From Tricholoma matsutake (Eukaryota; Basidiomycota; Agaricomycetes; Agaricales; Tricholomataceae), in assembly GCA_026075535.2 (NCBI GenBank), contig AP026549.1, positions 4,774,001 to 4,838,000 of the forward strand: a DNA stretch of 64,000 nucleotides. The letters run 5' to 3'. The position numbers and the translations under genes were made by a program. The notes under the pieces are model-generated. The model was given only the letters and a program-made list of their open reading frames with translations, was not told the origin of the DNA and ran no database searches. Within the stretch, counting starts at the first letter, position 1. Each line of letters begins with the position of its first letter. This document shows, piece after piece, positions 45,180-56,200 of this stretch.

Positions 45180-46420
45180 ATATAAGAAATATGAATACCT
45201 TTCAGATGGCTGAGGGATTAACTAAGCTAGAAAGTGCATCAGCTTTCAATCTTTGATTACCTGCTGCCATACAGCTATGCGTTGTGTACGCCAATTTCCC
45301 GGGCTCGAGTAAAGGGTGGGCATTGCATATCTGACAGGGCAGAGTAAGAAGGGAGGCTCTCACCTTGGGAAGCCCATCCGAGTCATCGCCACTACACTGA
45401 TGCATACCCTGAACGCTGAATGCCGCATCAGATATGGGAAGCATTAACAGCTTTGTCAAGGTGAATGGGCTTTGGGATGAACTAAAGTAAAGAAAAAATG
45501 CATCAGTTCTCGATCGTTGATTGCCTGCCGCCATACAGCTACATGTTGCTTGCACCAATTTCCCAGGCTTGAGTAAAGGGTGGGCCTTGCATATTTGACA
45601 GGGCAGGGTAAGAAAGGAGGCTCTCACCTTGAGGTGCCATCGGACGCATTGAGAAGCTTATCGTCACTGCTTAGTGTTGCTACTGGCTCAGCTGAGGTTT
45701 TTCAATAAAATGGACATAGCATACCAGATATATTCTCTAAATTCACCAAACTATTTGAGCATATGGATGGTGCCATAAGCCGAGGGGTCTTCCACCAACA
45801 TTAGCTTATTGAATCATCCCTTCTTGACATATTCACTCGGCTTTGATTTGAAGCTGAGCCATCAAGCCAAATTTTGTTTATTAAATAACTCAGGGATGAT
45901 TGATCAGTTCAACTAATGTTGGCAGATAACCCCTTGGCTTATGGGCCCATCCATAGGTCCAAATAATCTGGTGAATTTAGCAGATTTATCTGGCATGCTA
46001 TATCCATTCTATTGAAAAACCTCGGCTGAGCCAGTGGCAACACTATTGACACTGCTACATCAAGCCAACACCAGCACATACATGGAGGCGCATCCACCAA
46101 GCAGCTTGACCAGGCACCCCTGGAACAAAGTACTTCAGCCAACCACGTTGGATATAGGAAACATTAACACCTTTGTGAGGTGAATGGGCTTCAGGATGAA
46201 CTAAAGTAGAAAATGCATCAGCTCTCAATCTTTTATCAGCTGCCACCCTTTTGCTATGTGCTGCTTGTGCCAATTTCCTGGGCACAAGCAATGGACAGGC
46301 ATTGTGTAACTGATATAGTGGGTAAAGGGGATCTCACCTCGAGGGGACATCTGACACTTGGATGTACTGAAATTCCTGTCAAGGACTTTAGGGCGAGGTG
46401 CTGACAGGTTCAAGGGGCCA
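45180..46420. repeat. Diverged tandem units, right copy, split by foldback element
   Basis: Equivalent of 1940-2730. Units are centred near 45290, 45560 and 46280. The foldback element at 45672-46045 interrupts the unit boundary. A block beginning GGATCTCACCTCGAGGGG (46334) recurs at 48475, beyond the oxygenase gene. Confidence 0.6.
45672..46045. mobile_element. MULE-like foldback element (374 bp, about 130-bp terminal inverted repeats)
   Basis: It begins TAGTGTTGCTACTGGCTCAG and its far end, inverted, is TAGTGTTGCCACTGGCTCAG. The similarity continues for about 130 bp on each side and weakly into the centre (CATCCCT/AGGGATG), so nearly the whole element can fold on itself. Flanks TCGTCACTGCT and TTGACACTGCT look like an imperfect 9-11-bp target duplication; the left copy lacks the element (around 2230). 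Long terminal repeats plus a 9-11-bp duplication suggest Mutator-like, though the TAGTG ends also recall hAT. Confidence 0.8.
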
Positions 46421-46440
46421 GAGGTAACCCAAATGTAGGG

Positions 46441-46498
46441 TTGCATGATGAAAAGTCAGACACAACTGGGCAGGTGACAAAAAGTCAGACCTGCAGGG
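46441..46498. repeat. Pair of GTGACAAAAAGTCAGAC-type repeats
   Basis: GATGAAAAGTCAGAC at 46448-46462 and GGTGACAAAAAGTCAGAC followed by CTGCAGG at 46473-46497; counterpart of 1787-1843. Confidence 0.65.
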
Positions 46499-46838
46499 CC
46501 AGGAAGTAAGAGCAACACATGCAGAAGTGAGGAACGATGAGAGAGAACAAGAAGTCAAGCACTGCCACTTCAACTTGAACTTCCTGTGACTTGTTTATAA
46601 TTATGTAAGGGTGTAAACATGTCCTAACATCACATCTGATTGAGATCAGACAAGCCTTCAAGCTTCAAGTTCAGGCTTGGAGGTTCTATCAGGCCACTGG
46701 GGTCTCCACATTCTCATTGTACTAGAAGCTAGGAAGCAAAAGACAATATATTACTGAGCAGATGAATGGGTCCAATTGTAATTTTACACGAAGTAGCATT
46801 AATTGCCGGTTTACTGGTACAATGCAGTGGCTACTAAG

Positions 46839-48365
46839 TTAGCTCTGTTGCGCCATTGCACACAGCTCATCCATCATAGAAAACAAAGAAAGACCAAAAT
46901 CCTTACATGCTGCCCTACGAACCTCTTCTGCTGCATGCTCAGCCACCAAAGATCCATTAGCGTAGCTCTCCTCCTTTTGAAACCCATGCTCAACCCATCA
47001 GAATAGACCACTGGCTGTGTACTGCGTGAAGGAGTACTGAATCTCATGGGGTTGGATGGGGAGGTTCGAGTGGCTGATGATAGCCAAGGGAATGATGATG
47101 GACATGCCTGGAGGAAACTCAATAACAATGCCACACTCCCATAGGATGAGGTGGCCACCACGCATTGAATCAAACTTTTCAACATTGGTTATAATGCAGA
47201 CTCCAAAGGCAAGGTTCCCCCAATCCGTATGCCGATTGCACCAAGTCACTGGGCCAAAGTTGAAAGAAATTGCTGCCCAGATGCTATCCAGAAATAGGTG
47301 CTCGAGGCCTTCGTCCTGCTCATACAGGGCCCCAAGAGTTTCATGGTAATATTTATAAAGCTTGGGGAACCAAGCTGCAGATCCACCATTTGCAAATTTG
47401 GAGATGCAGACAAAGGACGGGTAGCTGAGGAGTTTTCATAAAACTCTGTGATTCGCTCAGTTGTGCGCGAGGTTGCCTGGGATCACTTGTCCACCACCAA
47501 ATGATACACCAGCTGCCAGGGCTGGGAAAGGCCCATGGTGATGATTCAAGTCCTTAGAATCAAAGGAGCATTGCTCACTGGCCTCCTCCATCTCCCTCTC
47601 CACATCCACCATTCCCTTCAACCATTTTTGCTCCTGGTTACTGTCATCTGGCTGCCCAATGCCTACACAGAAAATCTGGCTGGCATGATCCTTGATGGGG
47701 ATTGATTTTCTGTCAAATTCAAGTTCCAGCTATAGGAATTGACACAAAATTAACTTAGCTTACCTGCCATCCCACTTTTGTGGCTTAAATTTGAAGCACG
47801 AGTTCTCTCCAACCAGATCGTCCAACTCATATGCAGTCTTATCCTTCAACTCCTCAGTGTCGCATAGACCTATGTACCCAGGGGCCAAGATCAAAATATC
47901 CATGAGATTGAGCTTGGCATCAATGGCCTTCGAGTTCGGGTTGTGCAATTTCTGGCAGGTGGCAGGCTGAACTTTGTAAGCATGCACTCTGGCCTCACAC
48001 TCCTGCCACTGCTCAGCTCCATTGCGCTTCCGCTTTGCATGGCTCCATTGCTTGTTGCTGCCATACTTCTTACCCACATTTTCCAGCCGACCAGCCAAGG
48101 TTGAAGTGGTTTCCCCTGGCACCGACTGGGGATCCAGGGGGAGATTGTGGTCATCCAAAGAAGTCAGTTTTTGAGTAGGTGAGGGAGGTGGAGTAGGCTC
48201 CGGCATGGTGAGGGGAGAATCACTAAAAAGGCCGTGTCCTATTTCCCCGCTGTCTAAATAGCCAAACATCTCCTCCCTTTCAATACTCAATGTGATTGCT
48301 GACTTGAAATCAAATGATGGGTCATGGGCACTGATGGGAGTGGGCCAAGGTTTGTCATGTGCCAA
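46839..48365 (-). pseudogene. TET/JBP-like 2OG-Fe(II) oxygenase, decayed (right copy, full length)
   Basis: This copy shows the whole N-terminus: MAHDKPWPTP, then FDFKSAIT, a SPLTMPEPTPPPSP tract, a basic stretch and QKWDGR before the first intron. The catalytic region has HTDWGNLAFG (metal His and Asp), RGGHLILWECGIVIEFPPG and ISHSN (third metal ligand). The same three TGA codons as in the left copy interrupt it, each where the family pattern has Arg. At the position expected to bind 2-oxoglutarate (after PHEI) this copy has CAG (47039-47037) while the left has TGG; both follow from an ancestral CGG by CpG change on opposite strands. Both copies are therefore dead as genes. Confidence 0.82.
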
Positions 48366-49270
48366 AGTATTTCAGCCAACTTTCTCTGATGTAAGAAATA
48401 TTCATTCATACTTTTTTTTCCATATGAATGGATTTTGGGGTCAACTGCCAGTGAAGTAGAAACATCAGAAAGGGGATCTCACCTCGAGGGGCCATCTGAC
48501 ACTTGGATGGGTTGAAAGAGGTGTTGATAGGTTTAACTTGTTACTTACCTGAACCTTTGTGTCAGCCGGGTGATCCGTTGAATGAGTGACAAAAAGTCAG
48601 ACCTGCAGGTGACCAGAAACATAGGAGAGAACAGATGAGTTGTACAGATGATGTAAATATAGTGTTGAGTCTTCAAGGCATCAAAGGCGACTGAAATGGC
48701 AGGTGGGAGGACTCAGAAGAAATCCACAGGCAACTTAAAGCTGAGGTTTGGAATCCAAGTCCAAATGTATGAGTAGGATTGAGTGACAAAAAATCAGACT
48801 CAAGGCAGGTGACAAAAAGTCAGACCTGCAGGTGATGAAAAATGAGTAGGAGAAAATGGAGCGCGGAAAGAAGCAGCAAGCTTCAAGTTGGAAGTAGTAC
48901 TCAGACGAACTTGAACTTCAAGCTTTCAAGTTCAAGTTCAGGCTCAGGCTCTTGAACTTGAAACTTCTGACTCAGCTGTCTCAAGTTCTCATGCTAATGT
49001 AGGGTTAAGGTTAACCACGGGCAAATCTTACACAGCCACCAAAATTCAAGTTCAAAGTGGCGGCAGCCCTTGTTCTTGAAGCTTGAAGTCCGAGTCTCAT
49101 TCTCGTCGTATCTTACCATATTCCTGGCAGCAGTTAAAAGTGCTGGTCTGACTTTTCATCACCTGCACTGGTGTTGAGTCTGACTTCTTGTCACTCAAGT
49201 GCCATTTGAAACCTCTAGTACCTGACATTTGTGTATATCTTGAAGTTCAAGGTTGCAGTGCTAGGACAAA
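48366..49270. repeat. Repeat-rich subterminal-type region
   Basis: Upstream of the oxygenase gene. It holds a fragment of the tandem unit (CAAAGTATTTCAGCCAAC at 48363; GGATCTCACCTCGAGGGG at 48475) and GTGACAAAAAGTCAGAC copies at 48586-48613, 48783-48800, 48808-48838, 49146-49164 and 49177-49194 in both orientations. There is a cluster of TTCAAGTTC/GAACTTGAA words at 48879-48970. No coding sequence. Confidence 0.65.
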
Positions 49271-49907
49271 ATGGCCAACCAGGAGAAATTTTGTACCACA
49301 AGCACCTTTTTCAAAGACATTCCTTGGAAAATGGATGTTGTCTCTGCCCATGGTGGTCTTGATAAACTAGAAATGGCAGTATCTAATGTGTGTGTGAGTC
49401 GACTCACTTTTCAATTATTTTCTGTTAATGCTTATTCTGCTAAGGCATACTTGGGTGTGATTCGTGAGCAGGAGAACTTGTGCCAATCTGGGTCAACATA
49501 CTTTACAGGAATGGAGAAATTGATGGTCCTGCGAAGATTTTGTCTAACTGGTGACTTTCCTGAGAAAAAGGCCGACATACTTGTGAAGGAACTTCTGAAG
49601 TATAGCCTCCTGGATGTAGTCGCATTCGTTTTTGATACAGCATCAGAGAGCAATTCAAAAGAAAGGGGGGAAGTTCCATTCATTGATAAGATTGTGCATC
49701 TCTTTTTCTCTGTAACACTACTTGCCTGTTTAAAAATATACCTCTCAGGGCCATGCAACTATGGGTGACTGGCCCAAAGTCATCAAAACTGCAATCGGAA
49801 GCATGGAATCTGATAGCACATATATGTTTCTTAATGCAACGACTGTTGATGATCGGCTCTCTGCCTGTTATCATGTGGTTTGTCATGCCACAGGGAATGT
49901 TCACAGG
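49271..49907 (+). CDS. Unrecognised gene, first three exons intact
   Basis: Exon 1 (49271-49393, MANQEKFCTTSTFFKDIPW), intron 49394-49444, exon 2 (49445-49693, AYLGVIREQENLCQSG, GMEKLMVLRRFCLTGDFPEKKADILVKELLKY), intron 49694-49748 and exon 3 (49749-49907, GHATMGDWPKVIKTAIGS, ACYHVVCHATGNVHR) join in phase 0 with GT-AG introns of 51 and 55 bp. There is no internal stop over 177 codons, in contrast to the decayed genes to the left, so the gene is younger or under selection. I do not recognise the family. Its place between the short repeats and the transposase-like block suggests it is cargo or part of the transposon. Confidence 0.5.
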
Positions 49908-50562
49908 GTGAAGATTATCCAAAACTTTGTGGCTGCTGCATTTCATCTGTCCTATCTTCTCCGAGTACATGTGCTGCACTCTCCATATTTTTTTCCCCCA
50001 ACACTTTAGTCATCAGGGTAATTTGTACTTGCCCAATGACAAGAACGATCTCAAGGAGGCACTTGGAAAGTAAGGGCATAATTTCATGACAGACCTTTCC
50101 TAATGTCCACAACATGTCAGATATGGTGTTTCAGTAGACCATGAGAATTTTGACATAGCGCCAGAAATGTTACAAAACCCTTTATTTATTGCTCTTGCCC
50201 TTTCACTGCTATTCCTCCTTGTCAATCATTCATTAATAAACATGTCTTTTGGGAAGACAAAAATGTTTGAGGTATGAGAGCACTTGAAACTGGAAGGACA
50301 CCACTGATTCCTAAACATTATTATAGCTCTGGAAATCATTTGGTAACAAATGACCCACCATAATTCGAAAGGTTGAAAAACGACTATTAAGAGTTATATT
50401 TGATATTGCCACCATGAAAACAACCGTAACGATTGGTGGAAGCATTCACAGATATCTCTGCGATGGGTGTACATGATATATGTAATGATGATGCCAGTTG
50501 GTTCACAGCTGGTGAGACCTTCTTATATTATCTATGGACCAACTTTAATTCAATTTCTCAGA
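49908..50562. other. Region of uncertain coding
   Basis: It probably contains further exons or introns of the gene beginning at 49271 (a donor follows AGG at 49907; TTTAG acceptor near 50009), but I cannot assign exons. Confidence 0.3.
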
Positions 50563-52004
50563 TATCTGAATACTAAAGGTCCCCGTTGTTACCTCTGAAT
50601 ATTGTGTGAACCATCATGAGTCTCCTAATTCCTTTGCACGTTGTGCAACCTCTGTACATGGTGGGCCTAGGGCTGCGGTGGATGTGGAAGAGGAGGAGGA
50701 GGAGGAGGATGGTGATGAGGACAAAAAATGTGTTCATGAAGGGTTGCGCCATCTTGGAGGCAGGAATTCTGAGGAAGATGATAGCCATGGACAAGGAAAT
50801 AGTGGCGCTGTGAGAGGGGCTTATTGACACCAAAATGACCAAGGAAGTGCTTGACCAGAAAGGCTCACTGGCAACTCTGGTATGGATATTGCCATGGATA
50901 GAGCAAGTGATGTGGATAGAGCAGGTGTCGCACAGCAAGTAGAACAGGAAGAGCTGGAGGGGAGGATGAGAATCCTAGTGCAATGGATGCTGACATGGAT
51001 ACAGGAGATGTTGCAAACTGAGGAGAACAATCTGGTGCAGTGGATGTGGACATGAGAGAGGGCAGTATGAATGAGCATGACAAGGCTCCAAATGATGCAA
51101 CTCCAGAATCAAGCCCCCGCAAGATGCCTTCACCCTTTTGACAATTCACTCTCCACTGAAAAAGACAGTCCAATTGCTGGTGAAAAACGAAAAAACCTGA
51201 TGCGAGAGGCAAAAACAAAGAAAACAGACAAATTGCCCCTTCCACCACCAAAAACAAAGTTAAAGTCAAGGTCAAAGCCAAGGCCAAAACCAAAACCAAA
51301 GCCTGAATCAAAAATTCAATCTGGACCGCAGTCTGTAGATGCCGTGGAGCACAACTATTTTGAGGAGATCGAATTCAGAGGTGTTAGTAGACTCGTTGAT
51401 ATCATCAACTTAATGCAGGATATGGTCAGTCATTTGCCATCTTAAAAGAACACAATTTATTGTCCTTTGCAGATTAAACCTGAAAAACCAAACCTTTCAA
51501 GAACTCGAAAGGCATGCACAGTTATATGTGTGATAATTCATACCTAATAACTCATATTCCATTTATAGAAACAATTCATAGGCAAATCAGTATCGCTATG
51601 GGCTCCTGGGAAGGATGACCCAGTTACATACACCTCATCATTCCATGTAAGCTCTACCTAGACTCATTTGCCACAATATGGTGACTTTTGGCACTCCCTT
51701 AGTTTGCTGATGAGCACTCCATGTTCAAAATTATTCACAGTGCTGTCATAGCGGGCTATAAAGATGGCTGACCTCTGTGAATGGCTTGTCCAGAGGAGAG
51801 CACATTTTGTATACTCTCAAAGCAGGAACTCGGGAGCAAGAGTGACCAAGAGATACAAGCAATATTCTGCCAAAAACATGTTGTAATACATGACCAATTT
51901 GAGCCTACACTTGCTTTCGACAAAAAGGGTTTGAAAACATTAGGGGACCTGTACAAGTCTGTGATGATTCATGGTGTGTTTGAAGCATATTCCTGTTGTG
52001 TTTG
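50563..52004 (+). CDS. Unrecognised gene, middle exons, cut by gypsy element B
   Basis: Open pieces include an acidic stretch (VDVEEEEEEEDGDED, about 50680), a Lys/Pro-rich basic stretch (KPRPKPKPKPESK, about 51280) followed by VEHNYFEEIEFRGVSRLVDIINLMQDM, then KSVSLWAPGKDDPVTYTSSFH (about 51580) and FADEHSMFKIIHSAVIAGYKDG (about 51705). The last piece before the insertion is IFCQKHVVIHDQFEPTLAFDKKGLKTLGDLYKSV. Several GT-AG introns can be drawn. The order of acidic tail, basic tail and globular pieces recalls chromatin-type proteins, but no named domain is visible. It may be continuous with 49271-49907. Confidence 0.35.
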
Positions 52005-52238
52005 TGTAAGATAATTCCCCTACATTATCTCACTACCTCATCTTCAGAGATATCTATCACATTGACCTTGCATACCTCTCCCAATGATTACTAATATACA
52101 CGATCACGTGCATAGTTATTGACTTCCCAAACAATGTCTTAGCTACATTCTCATTCTCCCTTTAATCGATACCAAGTTCCAATTTACATTGCGCTCCTTT
52201 TCTCTAAGTGATCAAGGCACAAGAGTGCTTTCATTACA
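52005..52238 (+). repeat. 5' LTR of element B
   Basis: 234 bp, TGTAAG...TTACA, preceded by GTTTG. Confidence 0.96.
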
Positions 52239-52544
52239 CTTTTTTTTAAATTCGAACTCGACGATACCACCTTCACAGCATCTCCATACCCCATAGTACC
52301 CCCAGATAATGCGCTGCCATATCTCCAGACCACCGAGCAACACAAAAGAGGCTAAAGTGTTTCCATAAAAAGCCCAGCATCTACCCTTTCTAGGCAAGAA
52401 GGAGCACCTTCATCAGAAACCCAGAAAACGTCATCAACCGCCCCAATCAGCAGCCCCAATCCCCAGCGTGATCACACCTTGACTATATAACACCCCCTGC
52501 TGGAAAGTTCCCTGTCCAGAACCCCCGTTTTTCCTTGTATACGC

Positions 52545-53231
52545 ATGACTACTACCAACAATCTGTCTCAACTCCCTTCGCGTCCTGTACCGCTCACCAC
52601 CAGGAGCAGAGTGTGTGCACTCATCCTGCTGAGCCCATCACTGTCCCCACTGTCATCACTACCCCTGTCCCCAGATTCAACACCAGCTCCCATAATCGTA
52701 ACTACACAACCCTTGCACCGACATACCTCCTCTTCTGACTCTGAACCTGACATCTCCTGCATGAAGCCCAGAATGACACCTAGTAACATACCCTTGTATG
52801 CGCATGCCGAGGTCAAGCAAGCCTCTCCTTCTGCTGCACCACTCCTCTCTGCCGGCCACCTGACAGTGAAAGTCATCCGCAAATTTGACATGGCTTGCCG
52901 CCACTATTTCTCTGTGAAGGATGTGGATGCCAATGAGCATGTAGGCAAAATTATATACAACTTTGAATCCACCGCCATCCAAGCTTGGATCAATGCTGAT
53001 GAAGCTAGACTTGTCACACTCAACTTCCAAGACTTCCTTGTTGCTCTCAAGAAGAAGTTCTTGCCACGTACTTGGGAAGATGAACTTGTCCAGGAGCAGA
53101 TCATCGCCCAGGGATCATTCGACTTCCTTACTTGGGTCAACACAGTACACAATGCCAACCATGAATTGAGAGCTGCAAAATCTCCTTACCACATCCCTGA
53201 TGATCGATTCCGCCTCCACTTGATCCCCTGA
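52545..53231 (+). pseudogene. gag: Element B gag
   Basis: After a Ser/Thr/Pro-rich start the capsid-like part reads IIYNFESTAIQAWINADE, FQDFLVALKKKFLPRTWEDEL, SFDFLTWVNTVHNANHELR, the typical retrotransposon gag pattern of agaricomycete gypsy elements. It stops at 53229-53231 and no CCHC knuckle is found before the protease, so part of gag has been lost. Confidence 0.8.
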
Positions 53232-53259
53232 CTCTCTGAGGGCATGAAACCCCTGTACA

Positions 53260-56200
53260 AGCTCTTATTGACCATGGCTCGTCACCAGTCTTGATTTCTA
53301 GCCATCTTGCCAACATTCTGTGCCTCACTGTGAGACCTCTTTTCAAGCCCCTTTCAGTTTCCGGCACCTTCTCAAAGGAAAACAATGCAATGACTCCTCT
53401 TGTCTTGACTCATTACTGTAGATTATCAATTCAGTCACCCGACACCCTCTGGCAATCCCGTACACTCAACACAATCATCTGTCCAGAACTCTACACTGAC
53501 TTAATACTTGGCCTTGAATTTTTGGTGAAAAATAAAATTGTTGTCAACGCTGAGCTTAGGACAGTGATTGTGAAAGAATTGGGTTATTGAACCCCCCCAA
53601 CCCTACATTGCATTGGCAACCAATCACAAGATCTCCTGCTGAATGCCACAAAATTGAAAAGCAACAAATTAAGGCTGGCCAAAAAGAATCCAGAAAGACC
53701 CATGTTCTGGTCCATATGGAACTCATGGCCCTTTTTGATGAGAACCCTGAGTGTTTTGACATGACAAAACACATGACTGGGCCGCCAGACATTGTGGCAA
53801 CCATCAAAACATGAATCACCCAATTGGCAGGGGAAGCAACACTGCAAAAATTAGATAAACAGATGAAGGACAAGTTCGTTGACCGCTTTCCAGCCAACAT
53901 TCCTCATGTCAAAGACCTCCCACACGACGTTTACCACCACATCAAACTACTCCTGGGTGCACTGATCTCAGTCTCATGCGGGTATGCATGCCCACAGAAA
54001 TATCGTACAGGATGGAAGACACTCATTGATCAGCATGTTGCTGCGGGAAGAATCCAGCCTTCATCATCACTGTACGCATCTCCTTCATTCATAATTCCAA
54101 AATTGGATCTGACCATACTTCCTCATTGGGTTAACGACTACCATCACTTGAACCATCTGACTGTACCAGACAATTACCCCCTCCCACGAATCGATGACAT
54201 TCTGGCTGACTGTGCAAAAGGGAAGATCTGGGGAAAAATCGATATGACAAACTTGTTTTTTCAAACACTCGTTCACCCTGACAACATCAAATACACAGCA
54301 ACACTCACTCCATTCGGCCTTTGGGAGTGGGTCACAATGCCAATGGGCATGCGAAACTCACCAGCAACACATCAGAGACGTGTCACCCTTGCTTTGAAAG
54401 ACCTCATAGGAAAGATATGTCACGTTTATTTGGACGACGTGATCATCTGGTCTAACTCTCTTGAGGAACACAAAATGAATGTCACACTTGTCCTTGAAGC
54501 ACTACAAAAGGCTCAGCTTTACTGTTCTACAAAGAAGTCCTTGTTATTCACAACTGAGATGGACTTCCTAGGCCACCACATTTCAGCACGAGGAATTGAA
54601 GCAGACCAATCAAAGGTATTATGAATCCTCAATTGGCCGATGCCGAAAACAGCTAAGGATGTTCGACAATTCTTAGGACTTGTCAGATACATCGCAGCAT
54701 TCCTCCTGACACTCACTGAACACACTGCAGTACTCACTCCACTCACTCACAAGGAATGCAACAGCAACTTCCCAGTGTGGACAAAAATTCATCAAGCAGC
54801 CTTCAAAAACATCAAATGGCTGGTCATCAGCAGAGACTGCTTAACGACAATAGATCACGAGAACCCAGGCAACAGGAAAATCTTCGTCACTTGCGACGCT
54901 AGCAAGAGGTGAACAGGCGCTGTACTTTCTTTTGGACCAACATGGGAATTGGCATGTCCCATGGCATTCAAGAGCCAACAAATGAACAGTGCTGAATAGA
55001 ACTACCTGGTTCATGAACAAGAAATGTTAGTGATCATGAGGGCGCTCAAGAAATGGTGAGTGGATCTACTTGGCTCCCACATACATATCCGCACAGATCA
55101 CAAAACCTTGCAAAACTTCGAGTTTCAGAGAGACCTGTCCCAACGTCAAGCACGGTGGATGGAATACCTTTCACAGTACAAGTACAGCATAACTTATATC
55201 AACAGTGATCGTAACACAGTAGCTGACGCATTGTCAAGACTCCCTGACTCTGTTGATGAAAACCCTCTACCTGTGGTAATTTCCATGGTTTTCGCAGTCC
55301 ACTCCAACCCAAAACTCATCATGAGGATCAAAAATGGTTACCGCACAGACCCTTGGTGCATGGGCATACTAAATGATCTTAAGCGAGGAATGCTTGACAC
55401 AAAACTTAACATCTCTATGAAACATGGTCTCCTTTTTATTGGCAACAGGCTCATCATACCGAAGTACAAGAACCTGAGGGAATGACTGTTCCACTTGGCG
55501 CATGACAACCTCGGACACTTCGGTGCCAAAAAATCTTATGCCAACCTCCGCAATGACTTTTACTGGCCCAACATGCAATGAGACCTTATAAGGGCAACCT
55601 CAGCCTCTAGCAAAGGGAAATCCGAAGTTAAAATTATGCTACATAATACAGGGATTGGGGGCACACCTAGCAAAGGGAAATCCGAAGAGAAAACTCTAAG
55701 GATCCCCTTGCTGATGCCCAGTATATGTGGAGACGACAAAAATCAAATATAACCTAAAAATAGAAAAAGGCGGAGATAGGCAGATCAAGGCCGCCGAATG
55801 ACATCATACCAAGGGGTATGTGTCAGAAGGGGTACTCCGCCTCTAAATATAAAAGTGTCAACATGTACAAACATGATAGCAAGGGAAAATTAGTAATAAA
55901 ATCCAGAAAAATCATAGAAAATGAAGAATAGAAGGAAATGAGGTGGGGAAAAATATAGGACAAACATAAAAAATAGGAAAAACACACAGGGCACCTCCCT
56001 AGTCCCCTTACAGACCTGGTGCGAGGCTATCTTCCTAGCTGCATGGATTGCCAATGAAACAAATTAGGTACCTCCAAAGCGGCTAGACCTCTGCATCCCC
56101 TCCCCATCCCAGACAAACATTTTGAATCAGTAGCGATCAATTTCATTAGACCTCTACCAAAAGATGATAGCTTCGACACAATTGTAATGATGACGGTTCA

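Larger units (their letters stand above)
37693..48365. mobile_element. Right copy of the large repeated element (inverted)
   Basis: Reverse-complement partner of 1-16257. The left copy ends at the window edge, so homology can be followed only to about 48.3 kb. Element-type repeats continue to at least 49.2 kb, and the true outer end could be farther. It lacks the gypsy A and Harbinger insertions but has its own hAT-like (38839-40150) and foldback (45672-46045) insertions. Confidence 0.85.

Noticed and set aside
55585..56030. tRNA-derived SINE
   Set aside because: No A box and B box at the right spacing and no clear A-tail with target duplication.
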